DNA of 64,000 bases from Tatlockia sp. (GTDB lineage: Bacteria; Pseudomonadota; Gammaproteobacteria; Legionellales; Legionellaceae), in NCBI GenBank assembly GCA_013697955.1, contig JACCVV010000071.1, positions 1 through 64,000 of the forward strand, given 5' to 3'. The first letter of the stretch is position 1, and each line of letters opens with the position of its first letter. Under the pieces are notes generated by a model that worked only from the letters and a program-made list of their open reading frames with translations, had not been told where the DNA came from and did not search any database. Below are positions 1 to 13,200 of this stretch, piece by piece. Position numbers and translations under genes: made by a program.

Positions 1-30
1 TACTTCTACCACTGTTTCTTCTCCTAACAT
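1..30 (-). CDS. Start of IstA-like transposase (partial, 10 codons)
   Basis: ATG at 30-28 on the minus strand opens a frame of ten codons (MLGEETVVEV) cut by the window edge. GGAAA lies six bases upstream, a fair ribosome binding site. Its position about 100 bases inside the presumed IS21-type terminus is where istA would start. Ten residues are too few to prove identity; the call depends on the terminal repeats next to it. Confidence 0.35.
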   Translation of the reverse strand, partial: MLGEETVVEV

Positions 31-72
31 ATCGGTTTCCAGCTTTGGGGCCTTCTTCCAACTTTAGTCAAC

Positions 73-118
73 AGTGGATCATTTTTCAGTTGCAGCTAGT
101 GGGTCATTTTTACATTGC
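73..118. repeat. Two 21-base direct repeats inside the IS end
   Basis: Positions 73-93 and 98-118 match at most positions: both read AGTGG(A/G)TCATTTTT, then a variable three bases, then TTGC. Such repeats are the presumed IstA-binding sites of IS21-type elements. Confidence 0.6.
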
Positions 119-221
119 CGTTAACACTTACTCTGTTTGAGAATAGGTTGATGGAGTTGCTCGGCTGACATAGCTGCCGGATCCTACCAACAGGCTTCCA
201 ACAATCACTCAAACTAAATCA

Positions 222-257
222 TTTCGCGATAGCAAGAAACTGTGCCGTGTCGCGAAA
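222..257. repeat. Inverted repeat TTTCGCGA / TCGCGAAA
   Basis: Perfect eight-base arms at 222-229 and 250-257 enclose 20 bases. The arms contain CGCG, rare in this AT-rich DNA. It could be an operator, a mobile-element end or a weak hairpin; there is no T-run after it, so a terminator is unlikely. No gene can be tied to it. Confidence 0.35.
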
Positions 258-339
258 AGATATGCTTTTATTTGTGTCAATCTATACCATAATTAATTGT
301 CGGATTCGGTAGCCTTTTTTTACTGGTGATTGGACATAG

Positions 340-1017
340 TTACACGCTCTCAACCAGCCTATTTATCTCTTCATTATCAAAAAAATCAGTTAATACTAGC
401 CTATATTTATTTTTTAAAATTTCTCCAAAAAGGATGAAATGTTTTTCAAAATAAATAGACTCTAAATAGTCAACCATATTATTCCTGAAATTATTCTTAT
501 TCGTTTTATTTTGCTTGAATTGCTTCAGGTCAATAATTTTTTCATTCCTCACACAATTTACCTCAATCCTATTCATTTCCTTATTAATCAGATGCTTATA
601 AAGAGCTTCTATTTTTTTATGAGCAAGGGTATCTATTTTTAAATATTGTGTGATGACTTTGAGAAAACCTAACTCTTTGAATTCCTGAGTTTGTTTGAAA
701 ATATACTCTTGAGACCAATGTGTATTAAGGGTTGATGGTACTATTTTTAAAATAGTTTCTACAGACCATTCCGGAATATTGCGTTTACTCTGGTTCTCAT
801 TTCGCCATACTAATTCAAGACCTTTAGCAAGTGCGACCACCAAATCGTTGGCTAAAGTTTCATTGTCTGCTACAAATAAAAATTCAGGATATTGTTGTTT
901 GGCCTGAGCTGCCCAAATGTTAAAGAGAGACTTGGCGGTCCCTTTTATTTTAAAAGTTATGCTTGATTCAATAACCGCTTTAAAATAAACAGAATTTTTG
1001 TCTATTTCTAAATCTCC
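340..1017 (-). pseudogene. Open frame without a normal start codon, unknown protein remnant
   Basis: The minus-strand frame is open for 226 codons from a TAA at 1020-1018 down to the stop at 340, but contains no ATG, GTG or TTG before the TTG at 843. The 58 codons upstream of that TTG read as ordinary protein (for example SLFNIWAAQAKQQYPEFLFV), so the true coding sequence very likely began further upstream and lost its 5' part or its start. The visible residues are rich in Lys, Asn and Ile; no signal peptide, membrane segment or familiar motif is seen, and I do not recognise the family. It lies between an IS end and the giant gene, a plausible place for a truncated accessory gene. If translated at all, the product might begin at TTG 843 (167 residues). 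Confidence 0.5.
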
Positions 1018-1155
1018 TTATGTTGAATTTCATGTAATTTAACGCTTGTAATCGATGCAAGCTATTCGAACAGCTTGTTTTGCAAAATACAACCCTTATC
1101 TAAAGTGTAACTTATTATAAAGTTGCACAATTAAAGTCTTGATTGATCGGACCTT

Positions 1156-1188
1156 GTTAATTTTTACTTAAGTTTAACCCTATATAAT
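1156..1188 (+). promoter_or_regulatory. Candidate PmrA box and -10 of the giant gene
   Basis: GTTAAT (1156-1161), five bases, then CTTAAG (1167-1172) form a tandem repeat close to the PmrA-box pattern YTTAAK-N5-YTTAAK; only the first G departs. A perfect TATAAT follows at 1183-1188, with no good -35 hexamer at 17 bases, which fits a promoter that needs an activator bound over the -35 region. The start codon of the giant gene is 33 bases beyond the -10. PmrA and PmrB homologues are encoded at 28-30 kb in the same window. Confidence 0.5.
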
Positions 1189-1220
1189 GAGGTTTCCTTA
1201 CTGAATACTGTTGTACTTAT

Positions 1221-4200
1221 ATGACGATTGAAATCTTTGCGAAATTATTTGCCCATGTTGAAAATGATGCTCATTTAGCTGGAACCTTTAATTTGCAAGG
1301 TATGCCCTTCACCGAAACCATCAAAAATCTTCAACTTTATTTAAAACAACGTCAAAGTTCCAATAAACCCAACCCTGAGATTTATGAAACAATACTCGCA
1401 AGTATGGATTATTTGGTTTCCATTAATAACCAATTAACCAAGATTAACGGATGTGATACCCCCTTTCAGCTCAATAACCTTGGAAATGAAATAGCTGATA
1501 ACCTCTTTGAACTGAAGTTAGGTGAATCAAGGCCTATTCCAGGCGGTTGGTTAAAAGAAGGTGGCGGCGGTCACGCTATGATTTATCAATTCACCCGCAC
1601 AGCAGATGGCTTTGTCTTTAAGGTTATTAATTCAGGTGCCGGGATTGGATTTCATCAGAAAAAATCAGCGTTTCATAAAGAACTTTTTAATCCAACAATG
1701 AACTGGCATTTTCCATTCCCTACCAATGGGGCAGAAAAAAGAGAAGTTGGCTTTTTTATTGGGCGTTTACTTGCTGAACGAATCGCTTCAAACATTAACT
1801 TTAAAAAGAAACCTGCTAGTGCTAAACGCTTATATAAAGAGGTACTACCTAGCATCAGCCATATTGGTGGTCACTTAATAGAGGCTGACTTAGTTCCTGA
1901 CTTTGCTTATACCTCAGGTATAATCTCAGGAACCTGCGCTCAACACGGTCTCCATCAAACGCTTAAGATTAATTCATCATCTCAAAAAGAATATGTAAAT
2001 TTCATATTCGACTATAAACATTATATTTTAAAAGAGTACGCTGAAGCCTGCCTTAATGGCTCTCAACCTTTTACCTCTGCTGTTAAACTTCAAATTAATT
2101 TGGCTATTGAAAATAATTTAAAAATCATCAATACGCCTGAGATGTTTTCTGAAATGGAAATGGATACCTATGCTCAGGAATTACAAGCACTTTCAGAAAA
2201 GGTAAATAATGCTGAAATTATGGAACCTCGACTGTCTCCTGTGATAGAAAATCATTTACCTCAACTCTGGATTCTTGAAACAAAGTCTGTGGCACCTACT
2301 CCACAGTTTTCCATGCCCACTAACGATATAAACACCGCTCCGCCAATTCTGCTTGAAGCTAAGGATTTCCTGGTTAACTTAAAGACTGCGGTTAAAAATA
2401 TTACAACAATTGTGGATCCTGCCTCTGCCTATTTTTATATTGAAGCCTTGATTTTAGCCTTACCAACAAATCTAGCCGATTCAATTTACTCCAATATTAC
2501 CCTCATTAACCATTTTGAAAGCTTCGGTTATTTGATTAATGATATTCAAAAAACGCTTTATGACATGCAACAGAATTGGCTTAAAGAAGAACAATTACCC
2601 GCACTGAATATCATGAATTTAAAGCTAATGACTTTACAAATGAAGATTCAGGCCACGATTGCTAAAACAAAAAAACTACCTACTTTTGAGCGCTTTGTCA
2701 GGGTGGCAATCAGAACAGTAGTTTCTAATACCGTAAGAAATCCTTTTTGGGGCACTAATCATCCTGAACTGGATAAAATCTTAATCGATTTACAAAACTA
2801 TCAGGATTCAGAAGCAACCCATTCAGAATACTATTCCTATTATAAAGAACTGTTAGCGACCGAAAGTAAACTTAACTCTAAATTGAAAGTTCTTTATGAT
2901 GAAAAATATGGTTCCAAATCAGGGGTTCTTCATGAAGAGATAAAAAGATTGGGTTTGCAATCGCTTTTTATGATTTCACAGCATTTCACAAAGAATAATC
3001 TTGACAATACATATAGGCCTATCATTAGCCTAGTTGAACAGCATCTTAGCTATGAATCCAAATTAAGAAGGGACATTAACCCGTTTTTTAAGTTTAAACT
3101 TTTAACTATTCCAAGGTTGGAATTTAAATTAGATAACGATAAAAGAACCCTTTGCCTATATTCTCCCTTATACCCCACTTCTATAACCTGGCGAAGGCTT
3201 TCTCACAAGCTAAATCAACCCAATTTGACGAGTGAAGATTCGCCAGCTCTTAAGGCATTAACAGCAGATGCCTATGAATTTTCTGCCTATCATCGTTATA
3301 TTGAGACAAAATCGGCGAATAGAATTCAGCTTTACCCTCCTGATAGTAGCGATCAAAAAGGTAAGAGATCAGTTACACAGGCGGATATTGTTGCTCGCGA
3401 TTACCTACATCTTCGCGCTATCACCAGGGTTCAAATTCCTTTAACCCTTGATTATTTCACACGCAATATTGGTAAACTTGCCAATGCGGACCAACAATAT
3501 TATGTTGAAGCTAACCTTATGCAACCGGGGCTATTAAAAGAATCCCTGGAAATTGAGTCTTTTTTACCTCAATTCGATGCCTTTATAAAAAAAGGAACTC
3601 GTTTTTTCAATAAAAATGGCCAATACACTGCGGAATCCCTTTTTTTCCTCCGTCTGGATTTTCTGGTTAGTCGATACCTATATTTAACTAATAAAGGTGC
3701 TGGTCTTAGTCGTTTGCAAGGCATACAAGATCAACTTAGCAAGCAACTCTCACAACCTAATGATCAAGAAATAGTGTATGTGCAGAAGGAATATTTTTTT
3801 CTAACGCTAATGACTCAAATGAGCGTGAACGAAAAATCAGCCGAGCTTTTTACACAAGCGACAGAAGCCTACTTTTATATACAAAGTCATGCAAACCCTA
3901 ACATTCATAAAGGGCTTGCACATCGTGTTGATATTGAAGCTGCTATTTCTAAATTTCAGTGTTGGTCATATCAAATAGCCAGAAAAAACCCGGAAGCTGT
4001 TAAACAGACTTTACAAAATATTATGTCAAAACAAGCGTCAACCAAGGACTTGGAATATTGGAGCGGCAACTTTCCAGAATATGTATTCAGGCATTTTCAA
4101 TCACGGGTTACAGTGAATTTTTTTCTAGGGAAGTTTTTTGAAAATAATTTGGCACGCACTTCCTTGCCTTTAGCTATCAAAAATCATCCTCTTATTAAAC

Positions 4201-7200
4201 ATTTAGGATTGGAAACTCAGCAAGAATGCCTTATGTCAGCTGATGGGAACTATCTGGTTTTACCTCATAAGACGAATGAAATACAACTTTTCTATAATAA
4301 TAAAAGCCTAATTGTACAAAAAAAATGGCAGATTGACGGATCTGTTCAAAATTATGAGCTTCATGCTCTAAGTGTTAAACACTTGGCTAACCATGCCTCC
4401 GAATCGACACCCTCTATTCAGTGTGATTTACCAGCGATACTTAAAGACAACTCTATGGATTTTTGGCGAAATACGAAATCGCCTGAATGTGGTTTATTAG
4501 TAAAAAACAATTGCCCTCTTTACTATTATAAAAATGGAGACCTTTATTTAATTGATAAAAAAGGAAACCTTAGCGATTATCGTTTAAGCGTTATTGATTC
4601 AAAATTGTATTCAACGCTCAATGATTTTGAATCCAATCAATTCATCCTCGCCCATAAAAATTCGGCTGCAAATACTGTCATTAAGCTGCCGCGTTATAAT
4701 CTTGATTTTTATCTTGATAATAATAAAGCGCTTATTTTACAAGAGACTTGCGAGAAGGTGGTTGACCGACCTGACTTTATTCATCCATCAATTTCAGGAC
4801 TTACTTTAGAATTTGAAGGTTATAGTCGATTTATAATGCCGATCGCTCGATTCTATCCGTCGGATAAAGATTTGAACATAGGCGATTATTACCGCATGGT
4901 TCATGATAAAGAAGGAAAAATAGCAGCTGCCTTTGTTGAATTAGCTTGGAAAAGAAACCCTCCTTTACGAAAAACCTTATGGGATTATGAAAACAGTGAA
5001 AAGCAGGTTAGTTTTCGCATACAAGAGGGTGAATTAATTGCTGATAATGTTGCAGATTCGCTTTATCTGGCTTATGTCCATCTTTCAACTCATCAAGCTG
5101 AAAAAGCATGGAAAATATTGGATGACTGCAATATCAGACTTGGCGGTTTAACAGGTAATCCAGCCGAATTACAATATATTTCATGGATTTGTGAACGGTT
5201 ACCAAAAGGGGTCTTAACTAAAAATAAAAAATCATTTATCAAGACTCCTCCTTATGTAGCCTGCCGTCTTAAGGCTCAGAGTCTATTAAGTGACTATCTT
5301 TTACAAGACAGAAAATTTGATCTTAACCTTCCTAAACACCAGGATAAAGCCAACTCGGAATATGCACAGATAGAGCACCAGCAGTTAATCAATTTTGTAG
5401 ATAAGCTACCTCAAAGCATTTACGAAAACTTTTCTGACTTGCAAAAAATGCGACGTCATCTCGAACATTCTTATACGCTTTCAAATCTCGAGCGTAAGCG
5501 TTTATTGGATTTTTACCAAGGCAGCCAATCTGGAAATGAGGCTCGTGGTGCTCTGGGCTATGAATGGCTGTGCTTAAGTCTTGCTACAATCCAGGATGAA
5601 CGTGAGGCTCTTCAGGCAAAAATCGAAACGAGCAGTTTAACTGAATGTGATAAAAACCGGCTGGAATTGATTGATAAACGTCTTTCTGAATTGAAACCGG
5701 TTCGTGGCTTATCCACTATTCTTGAAACAGTAAAAATAGATTTATCTTTATCGGGCGATGCTAAAGTTAACCAGGATTTCTTTTCCAAAAGTACCAAGAA
5801 AGTCTTCGAGAAGTGGAGCAGCAATTTAGCAGATGCAATGCCCCGAGGTATCGGGTTGGATAAGGCAGTTAGCCTGCTTTCTTCATCTATGATAGATGAT
5901 GAATTCATTACCCATTTTCCTGCTTATTTTGAAATTGCCTTCAAATCTGAAAATATAGAATATACCAAACGCTTATCGGATTTTTGTACCAAAATTTTAA
6001 TTGCTAATCGCCATATTCCTTTAGATTGTCAAGGATCAAATATTCCCCTTTTAGCAAATATCCTTTATCGAATAATGAATAATAAATTTGCTTTAATGTT
6101 TTGTTTCACTAGAAAGGAGGATTCAAACCTCACCCAGATTATTAATTTGCTAAGCTCTGTTAATGTACCGGATATAGAAGTTTACCAAGCCAAGGATATT
6201 TATAAGGACATACTAGCTACTCCTGAAGAAATTTTGAAAAAAGAACGGTCGAAACCTACTCCTTTAAAAACCAACAATTTAGAAAACACTTCCTTTTTAG
6301 AACAATCTGATATTAAAAATTATTTAGACAGCCAAAATCGTCAGCCTTTGGATGAGTTAATTATTCATTATCGAAATCTAAATAAACAAAGTGCGCTCTC
6401 CATTGCCAATGAAAATACTGAAGCCTTTGCCGGTAAGGAAATTCTTGCCTTGGAACAGGCTCAAAAATCGCTAAGTCAAAAACTTCTGGATAATCAACCG
6501 CTCACTTCACTCATTCAGTCTCTGTTTAACGAGGTAGAGCATCCTCTTGCCGAGAAAGCAAATCAAACTTGGAGTCTTGCTTTGCAATTAGCTAACCAAG
6601 GACCTTCAGCATTCAAGAACAAGCAAAGTTGGAATCTGGAAATACAATCCAAGGCACGTTCAATTCTTTCACAATCTGATTTGCTCTCAATTTTCTGTCG
6701 CGCTGATGCCACTTACACGATTGAAAAAACGGGAATCACTGTTGAAAACGCGCAAAATTTGCATGATTTAATTCATAAAGCGTTATTTGAAGAAATACAA
6801 AGCCTGCTCATTAAAAACATGAAAACTGACTTTAACAAAGCTATTACAGAAAACGATCCCGATTTGGCTATGCAGGTCTTGGATTTCTTAACAAAAGAAG
6901 CTATTCCAGGAATGGATAATCCAGCAACTGTCGTTCTCCAAAAGGCTGAAGCAATGTTACTCCGTCCGAGGCAGGTTGAAGCGCTGGACGCTTTACTGAA
7001 GCCAAGAAGTGATGGCAGAGGCGTAGAAGACAAGATTGAAAAGATTATTCCAGGCGGTGGAAAAACCAAAGTTATTCTCCCCATTTATGCTGAAAAAATA
7101 GCTAAGGGCGACAATCTCGTCGTTGTTGAAGTCCCTTCGGCTTCCTTAGCCACAAATCATGTCGATTTAAATCGATATTCGCAACGGCTCTTTGGGAAAC

Positions 7201-10200
7201 GTGCTTACCGTTTTGAATTCGATAGAGACAGCAATAGCTGCGCTAAACGTCTTAAAGAAATCTATGAGCTCTTCAATGAAATAATGACTTCACGTTGCTA
7301 TATGGTCACTACTGGCGACTCAATTAAAGCACTTGAACTTAAATATATAGAGCTGTTACTACAAAACAAAAAAGATCGTGATGATAATTGGCAATCTCAA
7401 GTCTATTGGCTGGATAAGATTTGTGATCTTCTCCATAACTATACCGATGCCCTGATTGATGAAGTTCACTTAGGTTTATGGTTTAAGCGGAAATTGATTT
7501 ACACCACTGGGGAATCAAGGCCTCTTTCCCAGGCGCTAATACAAAATGCCTTAGCACTTTATTCCTATATTGATACCGATTTTATTAAAAACGCTCCCAA
7601 ACTTCCTAATGATTATAATTGGTCTGGCTTTAAACAAGGTCTTGCCAAAAAAATTATCAGCGATCAGTTGAGTCCCTTAAATCCCTTTTTCAATCTAGCC
7701 GTTAAAAATTATGGCGCTAATGTTGAAGCTGAACTTATCGACTATGTTTTAGGCACCTCGATAGCCATTCCTGAAGCAGTTCTTCATGCTAATGCCGAAG
7801 ATAAAGCGGCTATTGCTTTTTATAAGCAGGAAATCAGCTCCGTTTTGAAAGATACCCTTTGCCGCAAGCTCAATGTTAAATATGGTGCCTCTAAAAGAGA
7901 AAATATCACCGCTACCGAAGCGACTTTGGCTATTCCTTACTTAGGCAATATGATTCCCAATGAACAAAGCCGTTTTGGTAATGAATTGGTATCGGTAAAT
8001 ACTACTATTCAGAAAATGCTTATTGAAGGCATTTCGAAAGCGCTTTTAGCTGATCAAATTTCAGCATGGCAGGTGCTCGCACGTCAGGAATTATCGCAAA
8101 ATTCCAGCCTTAAACATTTGAATGAGACACCAACCGCAAGAGGTTTTGCTCTTATTGAAGGTAATTCTTATACCTTGTCCGATTTTGATGTCAATAATGA
8201 AGAACAAATGACAGCGCTGCACCAAAAATATAAAGAAAACCGATCCTTGCAATTCTCGCTTTTAAAAGATCGGATAATAAATCAAATTCATCAGGATAGC
8301 GGATTCATCCAAAGTGATGCCTTTAATCATGTGGATATTTATCGCAGTGCTCAGGGCACTTCCGGTACACCCGGAAAAGAAACTAAATACCATCAACGTT
8401 TAAAATTTAATAACAAGTCCTCGCTGGGGACGGACGCCTATGTCGTTGAATTATTGCGTCACAAAAATACTGAACTTTCGCATGAAGACTATAAAGACAA
8501 TCCTGAACACTATTTGCAAAAGATATTGTTTAATTCAAAAGCAGGTGCGCGAACTCGTGCGATTGTTGATATTAATGCTACTTTTACAGGCGTAACCAAT
8601 TTAGAAGTTGCCCAAACGATTGCGTCATTCACAAGGTCTAACCCAAAATTCTTTTCACACGATCTTAAATACGTTCTTTACTTTAACGCTGATCAAGTTC
8701 TTTGTGCGCTTACTATCAATAAACCGGAAGTTAGTATTATTTTAGGTACTTCGGATGAAAAAGAGATTTCAAGGTTGCTTCGCATATCTCCGGCAGAACG
8801 GTTTACCTATTACGATCAGGTTCATACTGTCGGTACTGATATCAGGCAATACGATGAAGCACATGCACACATACTGATGGACATAAAGGAAGAGGAGGAA
8901 ACCGATACCTTTGATCCCTTTGCTCAAGGCAACCTGCGAATGAGACGTATAGGGCAAAGGCAAACCAATGAATTAATTTTACCGACTCGAGTTAAAGGCC
9001 TTCAATATAATGAGCTAATCGAGCGTCTTATAGAAAATCAGCAAAAGGCTTTGCCTCTTGATAATCTTTTTTCTGCAAAAGCACAAATGACCAACCTACT
9101 GCGACGCACTTGTCTTAACATGATTCAGAATTTACCTTCTGAAAAGGCGGAAGAAAAAGCGAATTTAGCCCAGCAATTTGAGCTCTTTTTCAAAGAAGTT
9201 CCTTCCCAGGATCTTTTTGCCCTTTATGGTGCGATTAATAAAAAGCAAAAAATAGGCGACATTTTCAAAACTTTCAAAAACCAATTGCTGGATCTTTGGA
9301 AAGAGTGCAATAAAAAAGCATTTATTGAGTTGACTGATACTAAACTTAAAGACATAAAAACTAAACTGCAAATAATAATTGATACTGCGACCCCAAATTG
9401 TCTTGAAGAATATGAAGAATTGCTTAACGCGGTTGCTAAAGAAGTTCAGATTCAAAAAATGATCCAAAAGCAGGTTGAGCGTGTAGAACTTAAGGCCTTT
9501 TTTGATCCTAAGCTATCTGAAGCTTATCAACGAAGCTGGTGCTATTTCGGAGCCAAAAATGAGTTAACGGTTCCAATCCATATTATTTGTGGGCAAGATG
9601 TATCTTTTTCTCCTAATCTTAAAGTCTCAAGAAATTATGCGGAAACTTATCTTGGCCAATCGGCTTTGATTACTGAAAAGTTAATGGGTAAATCGAAAGA
9701 GAATAACGGCCCGCAGCAAACCCTTAACGCCTTCCTTAAACCTGTTTTCCTGGTTTGGTACCATTTTACAAATAATGATCAAAATGAAAAAATTCTGGAA
9801 GCGATTATTGTAACCCCACAAGAAGCAAACGCTATTGCCAATCATTTTCCTAATGATAAAAATAACTGGATATCAACCACCTTAGATACTGTAGTAGCTG
9901 GAAAGAGACCTGAGGCTATTCTTGACAAAAAAGTCTATCAATCACTTCGTGAACAGGTGCGTTTTTTCAATGGGGATTTCTTAAGTCTCCTTGAACAGGA
10001 AACTCCTTTAATCTGGCTAAAAGAGAACACAGAAGAAAAATTAAATTTCTTTGAAAGCAAATTACAATGCTATCGCCCAGATTGTGAATTAGGACTACAT
10101 CAATTAAAAACAGCGCTCACTCAGGCGAATGTGGAAGGCTTTGTACATATTGCGGAACATCCTTTTAAAGATTTAACCCAAACGGACTGGAAATCTCTAT

Positions 10201-13200
10201 TTCCTAAAACCATCCCAGCTCAAGCTGCCGAATACAAGCGAGCAGCGGAAGCGTTTCATTACATGAATAAACATTGGCTTGATAAAGATTTAGTCGTAAG
10301 TGAGATTGAACAGCAGTTTGGGTTGGCAATGAGCTCTCTTGGCTATATTGATGATCATTTAAAATCCCTTACAGGATTTAAACAGTTAATAAAAGAAACT
10401 TATTATTTTGAACAACCCTTTTTGCAAAGGTTGCCTAAAGACGACCCCAAAATTAGGGCTTTTTTGGGAATTTCCCTTGAAAAATTTTATGAACGTCAAG
10501 GTATTGATCCAAATAAAACAGAGACTGAAGACCTTAAATGGCTAGAAGCCTGTCTCGCGGCAGTCAATCACCTGCGCGCCCACCCAGCCTTAGCAGACAA
10601 AAAAGATCCCTTCGCACTCACAATCGACGAATTGACAAGATTGGCTACTAAAAGTGAATTTTTAGACAAAATTGTAAAGGAAGAAACTCTTTCTAATAAT
10701 TTAATTAGATCGATTTTACTTAACAAATGCTGCGATGAATCAATACAAAAACAATTGATTAATCTGGATTTTCCATTTGACCATCAAACCTTAGTCTTAT
10801 TTGCAAAAAAATTTACAAATCTATCTTTAGTTGAACTATTGCTTCAGAAAAACCTTGATAATGCGACGCATGTAATTTTGTGCAATAACCCCCATTTACT
10901 GTCCACTCATTTATTAAAAATTCTTAATAAAACAGAGAGTGTTTGTACTCTCGAGAAGATTTTTAATCATCCTGCTGCTGATCATACAGTCCAGGAAGCC
11001 CTATTCAAGCATAAATCCTTTACTTCAGCCTTAGCAAAATCTTTGATCAATAAACAAAAACTCAAACCGGAAGCAATTCTCCAAATTTTAAAAAATCCAA
11101 AAGCCGTTAATGAGGATTTATTAATCTGTATTTTTGAGTCATTTAATTCCTCACCTGAAATACAGCTAGCCGTTCTAAAGCATCATGAATGCACAACAAA
11201 GATTAAATTAACCGCTATAGAACTAAGCAGCTTTTCTCCTGAGCTGGCGTCAGAAATGATCAAGACTTCTCCAAATTCCACATTTTATGGCTTACATAAA
11301 AAACTAATAAAAAATATTTTCAAATCTAACGAACTCTCAGAAGAGTGGGAAAAAATTCTGATTGCAATTATCAAAACCTATGATTCTGAAAGTCTGGATA
11401 TATTACATCTCCTTGGCATTATTCAACAAAATGCATCTTTGATAAGTCCTGCCTTCGCCCTTGTTCTCTTTAATCGCTTTGGAGACTCTCTATTCGATAA
11501 TCCAGTCTCTATCAAAACAATATACTATAATTTGCCCTTTGCAGGTATGCTTGAAATTGCAGACAAAGAAACGCTTAAAAAGATCACGGATTATGAGGAA
11601 ACACGAAATTTATCCAAAGATTTTCTTAGATTGTTAAGCAAAAAGTGTAATGAAGAAAATCTATTCGCAGAATTTCTCAAGAGAAAAGATATCTCTGAGC
11701 TATTAGATGAAATGCTCTTAAATACTAAGCAGTTCCAATTTAATGAAGAAGACCTTTTGCTAATTCTAGAGAGAGCATATACAAGCTCTACACTCTCTTT
11801 AATCTATAGTTATAAGAATGCTTCAACCAAAGTTAAAGAAGGGGTATTAGCAAATGAGGCGCTGTCATCAGAATTCTTGAAGTTACTTTTCTTACAAAAT
11901 CAGCTTAATGACGAAAAAATTATTGAAATGTTATCAACAAAAAGAGATTTCAGCTCTGACCTGCAAAAAACAATTATCGACGTGACCTCAAACCCAAATC
12001 TATTGTTATCGATGGTTGGGCCCAGTTTATATACACCCTTACTCAGCAAAATTGTAGAAAAGCCAGAATTTTCACCAGCTATTGCTAAGAAAATTTTAGA
12101 TAGCAATTTGTATTCCAAGGATGTATTGCTGCAAATTGCCGAAATTGCTATTTCAAAAGTCAAAATAGATAAAATCTGGGAACCTTGTCTGCTTCAGATA
12201 TTTGAAATTAATCCTGAAAAAATAAATGCAACAAAACTCAAAGAAATAATTCAGAAAAATAGTGCAAACCTAAGTACAAACTTGGCCTTTCACGCCATCT
12301 CTGTTTTTGGACAAGATATGGCAAAACATCTATTGCCTGAAAACATGATTGCCAATGCCACTGAATCTGAAATCAGAATTTTGCTGAAGCCTAATTGCAA
12401 AATAACTGAAGAAATGGAGCTATGGTTAGTTACCCGATGCCATACCAAAGAACTCATTGAACTCTTAGTAGAAAAGCCATTATTTTTTGAAAAAGCGCTA
12501 ATTGCACTCTTAGAAAAATCTAATCTAACTGAAGATCAGTTATTTAAGCTCTCTATTAAAGCAAAATCCTCTATTACTTTGAAAATGATACATAACCATC
12601 AAGCCGCCACAGATAAAATAAAACTTTCGGTTTATCGTAATTCGAATCTTACATCTGCTCTGCTATTGGAAGGGTTTAAGGTGAAAGATGAGGCTTGGCT
12701 CGAGGTTTTAAATCACCCTGGAGCTGTTGATAAAAAGGTTTTCGCCCATATTGCAAAAGTGACTCAAATTCCAGAGGTTTTAGAAGCTGTAATTAAGGAT
12801 TTCCGTATCGATTGCGATATTCTTTCAATAGCAATGGAAAATGAACAATTTTCCTACAAGCTTGCAAAATGGATAGATAACTCTTGGACTAAATGGCCCA
12901 ATTCCTTTTTGAAAAAATATTTTGAAAAAGCCTTCGATCTTAGCCGGGATGCCAGCCAGCAGGAAAAGGAACATTGGGAGCAATGCCTCCATAGCTTATT
13001 TTTACGTTACGGTCGTTATAATAAAGAGGAGGAGATCCTTGAGATCTTCTTAAAAGAACAAATTCAAATGCCAAAGCTTGGTTTGTTACTATTAAGAGCT
13101 TACGGTGAAAAAATTGTAGCCCAATTACCAATTTTCAAAATGATTTCTATTGCCGATACTGACGATCTTCGGCTAATTGCCAATAAGCAACAAACCGGTA

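Larger units (their letters stand above)
1..126. mobile_element. End of an apparent IS21-family insertion sequence (partial)
   Basis: The first 126 bases look like the transposase-A end of an IS21-type element that continues off the left edge. Two near-identical 21-base direct repeats, of the form AGTGGRTCATTTTT followed by TTGC, sit just inside a terminus ending CCGTTAACA at about 118-126. Reading outward on the minus strand, a start codon with an upstream GGAAA begins a frame MLGEETVVEV that runs off the window. Multiple short terminal repeats and an istA start close to the left end are features of the IS21 family as I know it. The assignment is from memory of the family and not from a search; the other end and the target duplication are not visible. 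Confidence 0.5.

Noticed and set aside
1673..13131. Several antisense ORFs of 60-103 codons inside the giant gene
   Set aside because: They have no ribosome sites or plausible protein text; they are mirror frames of a strong coding sequence.
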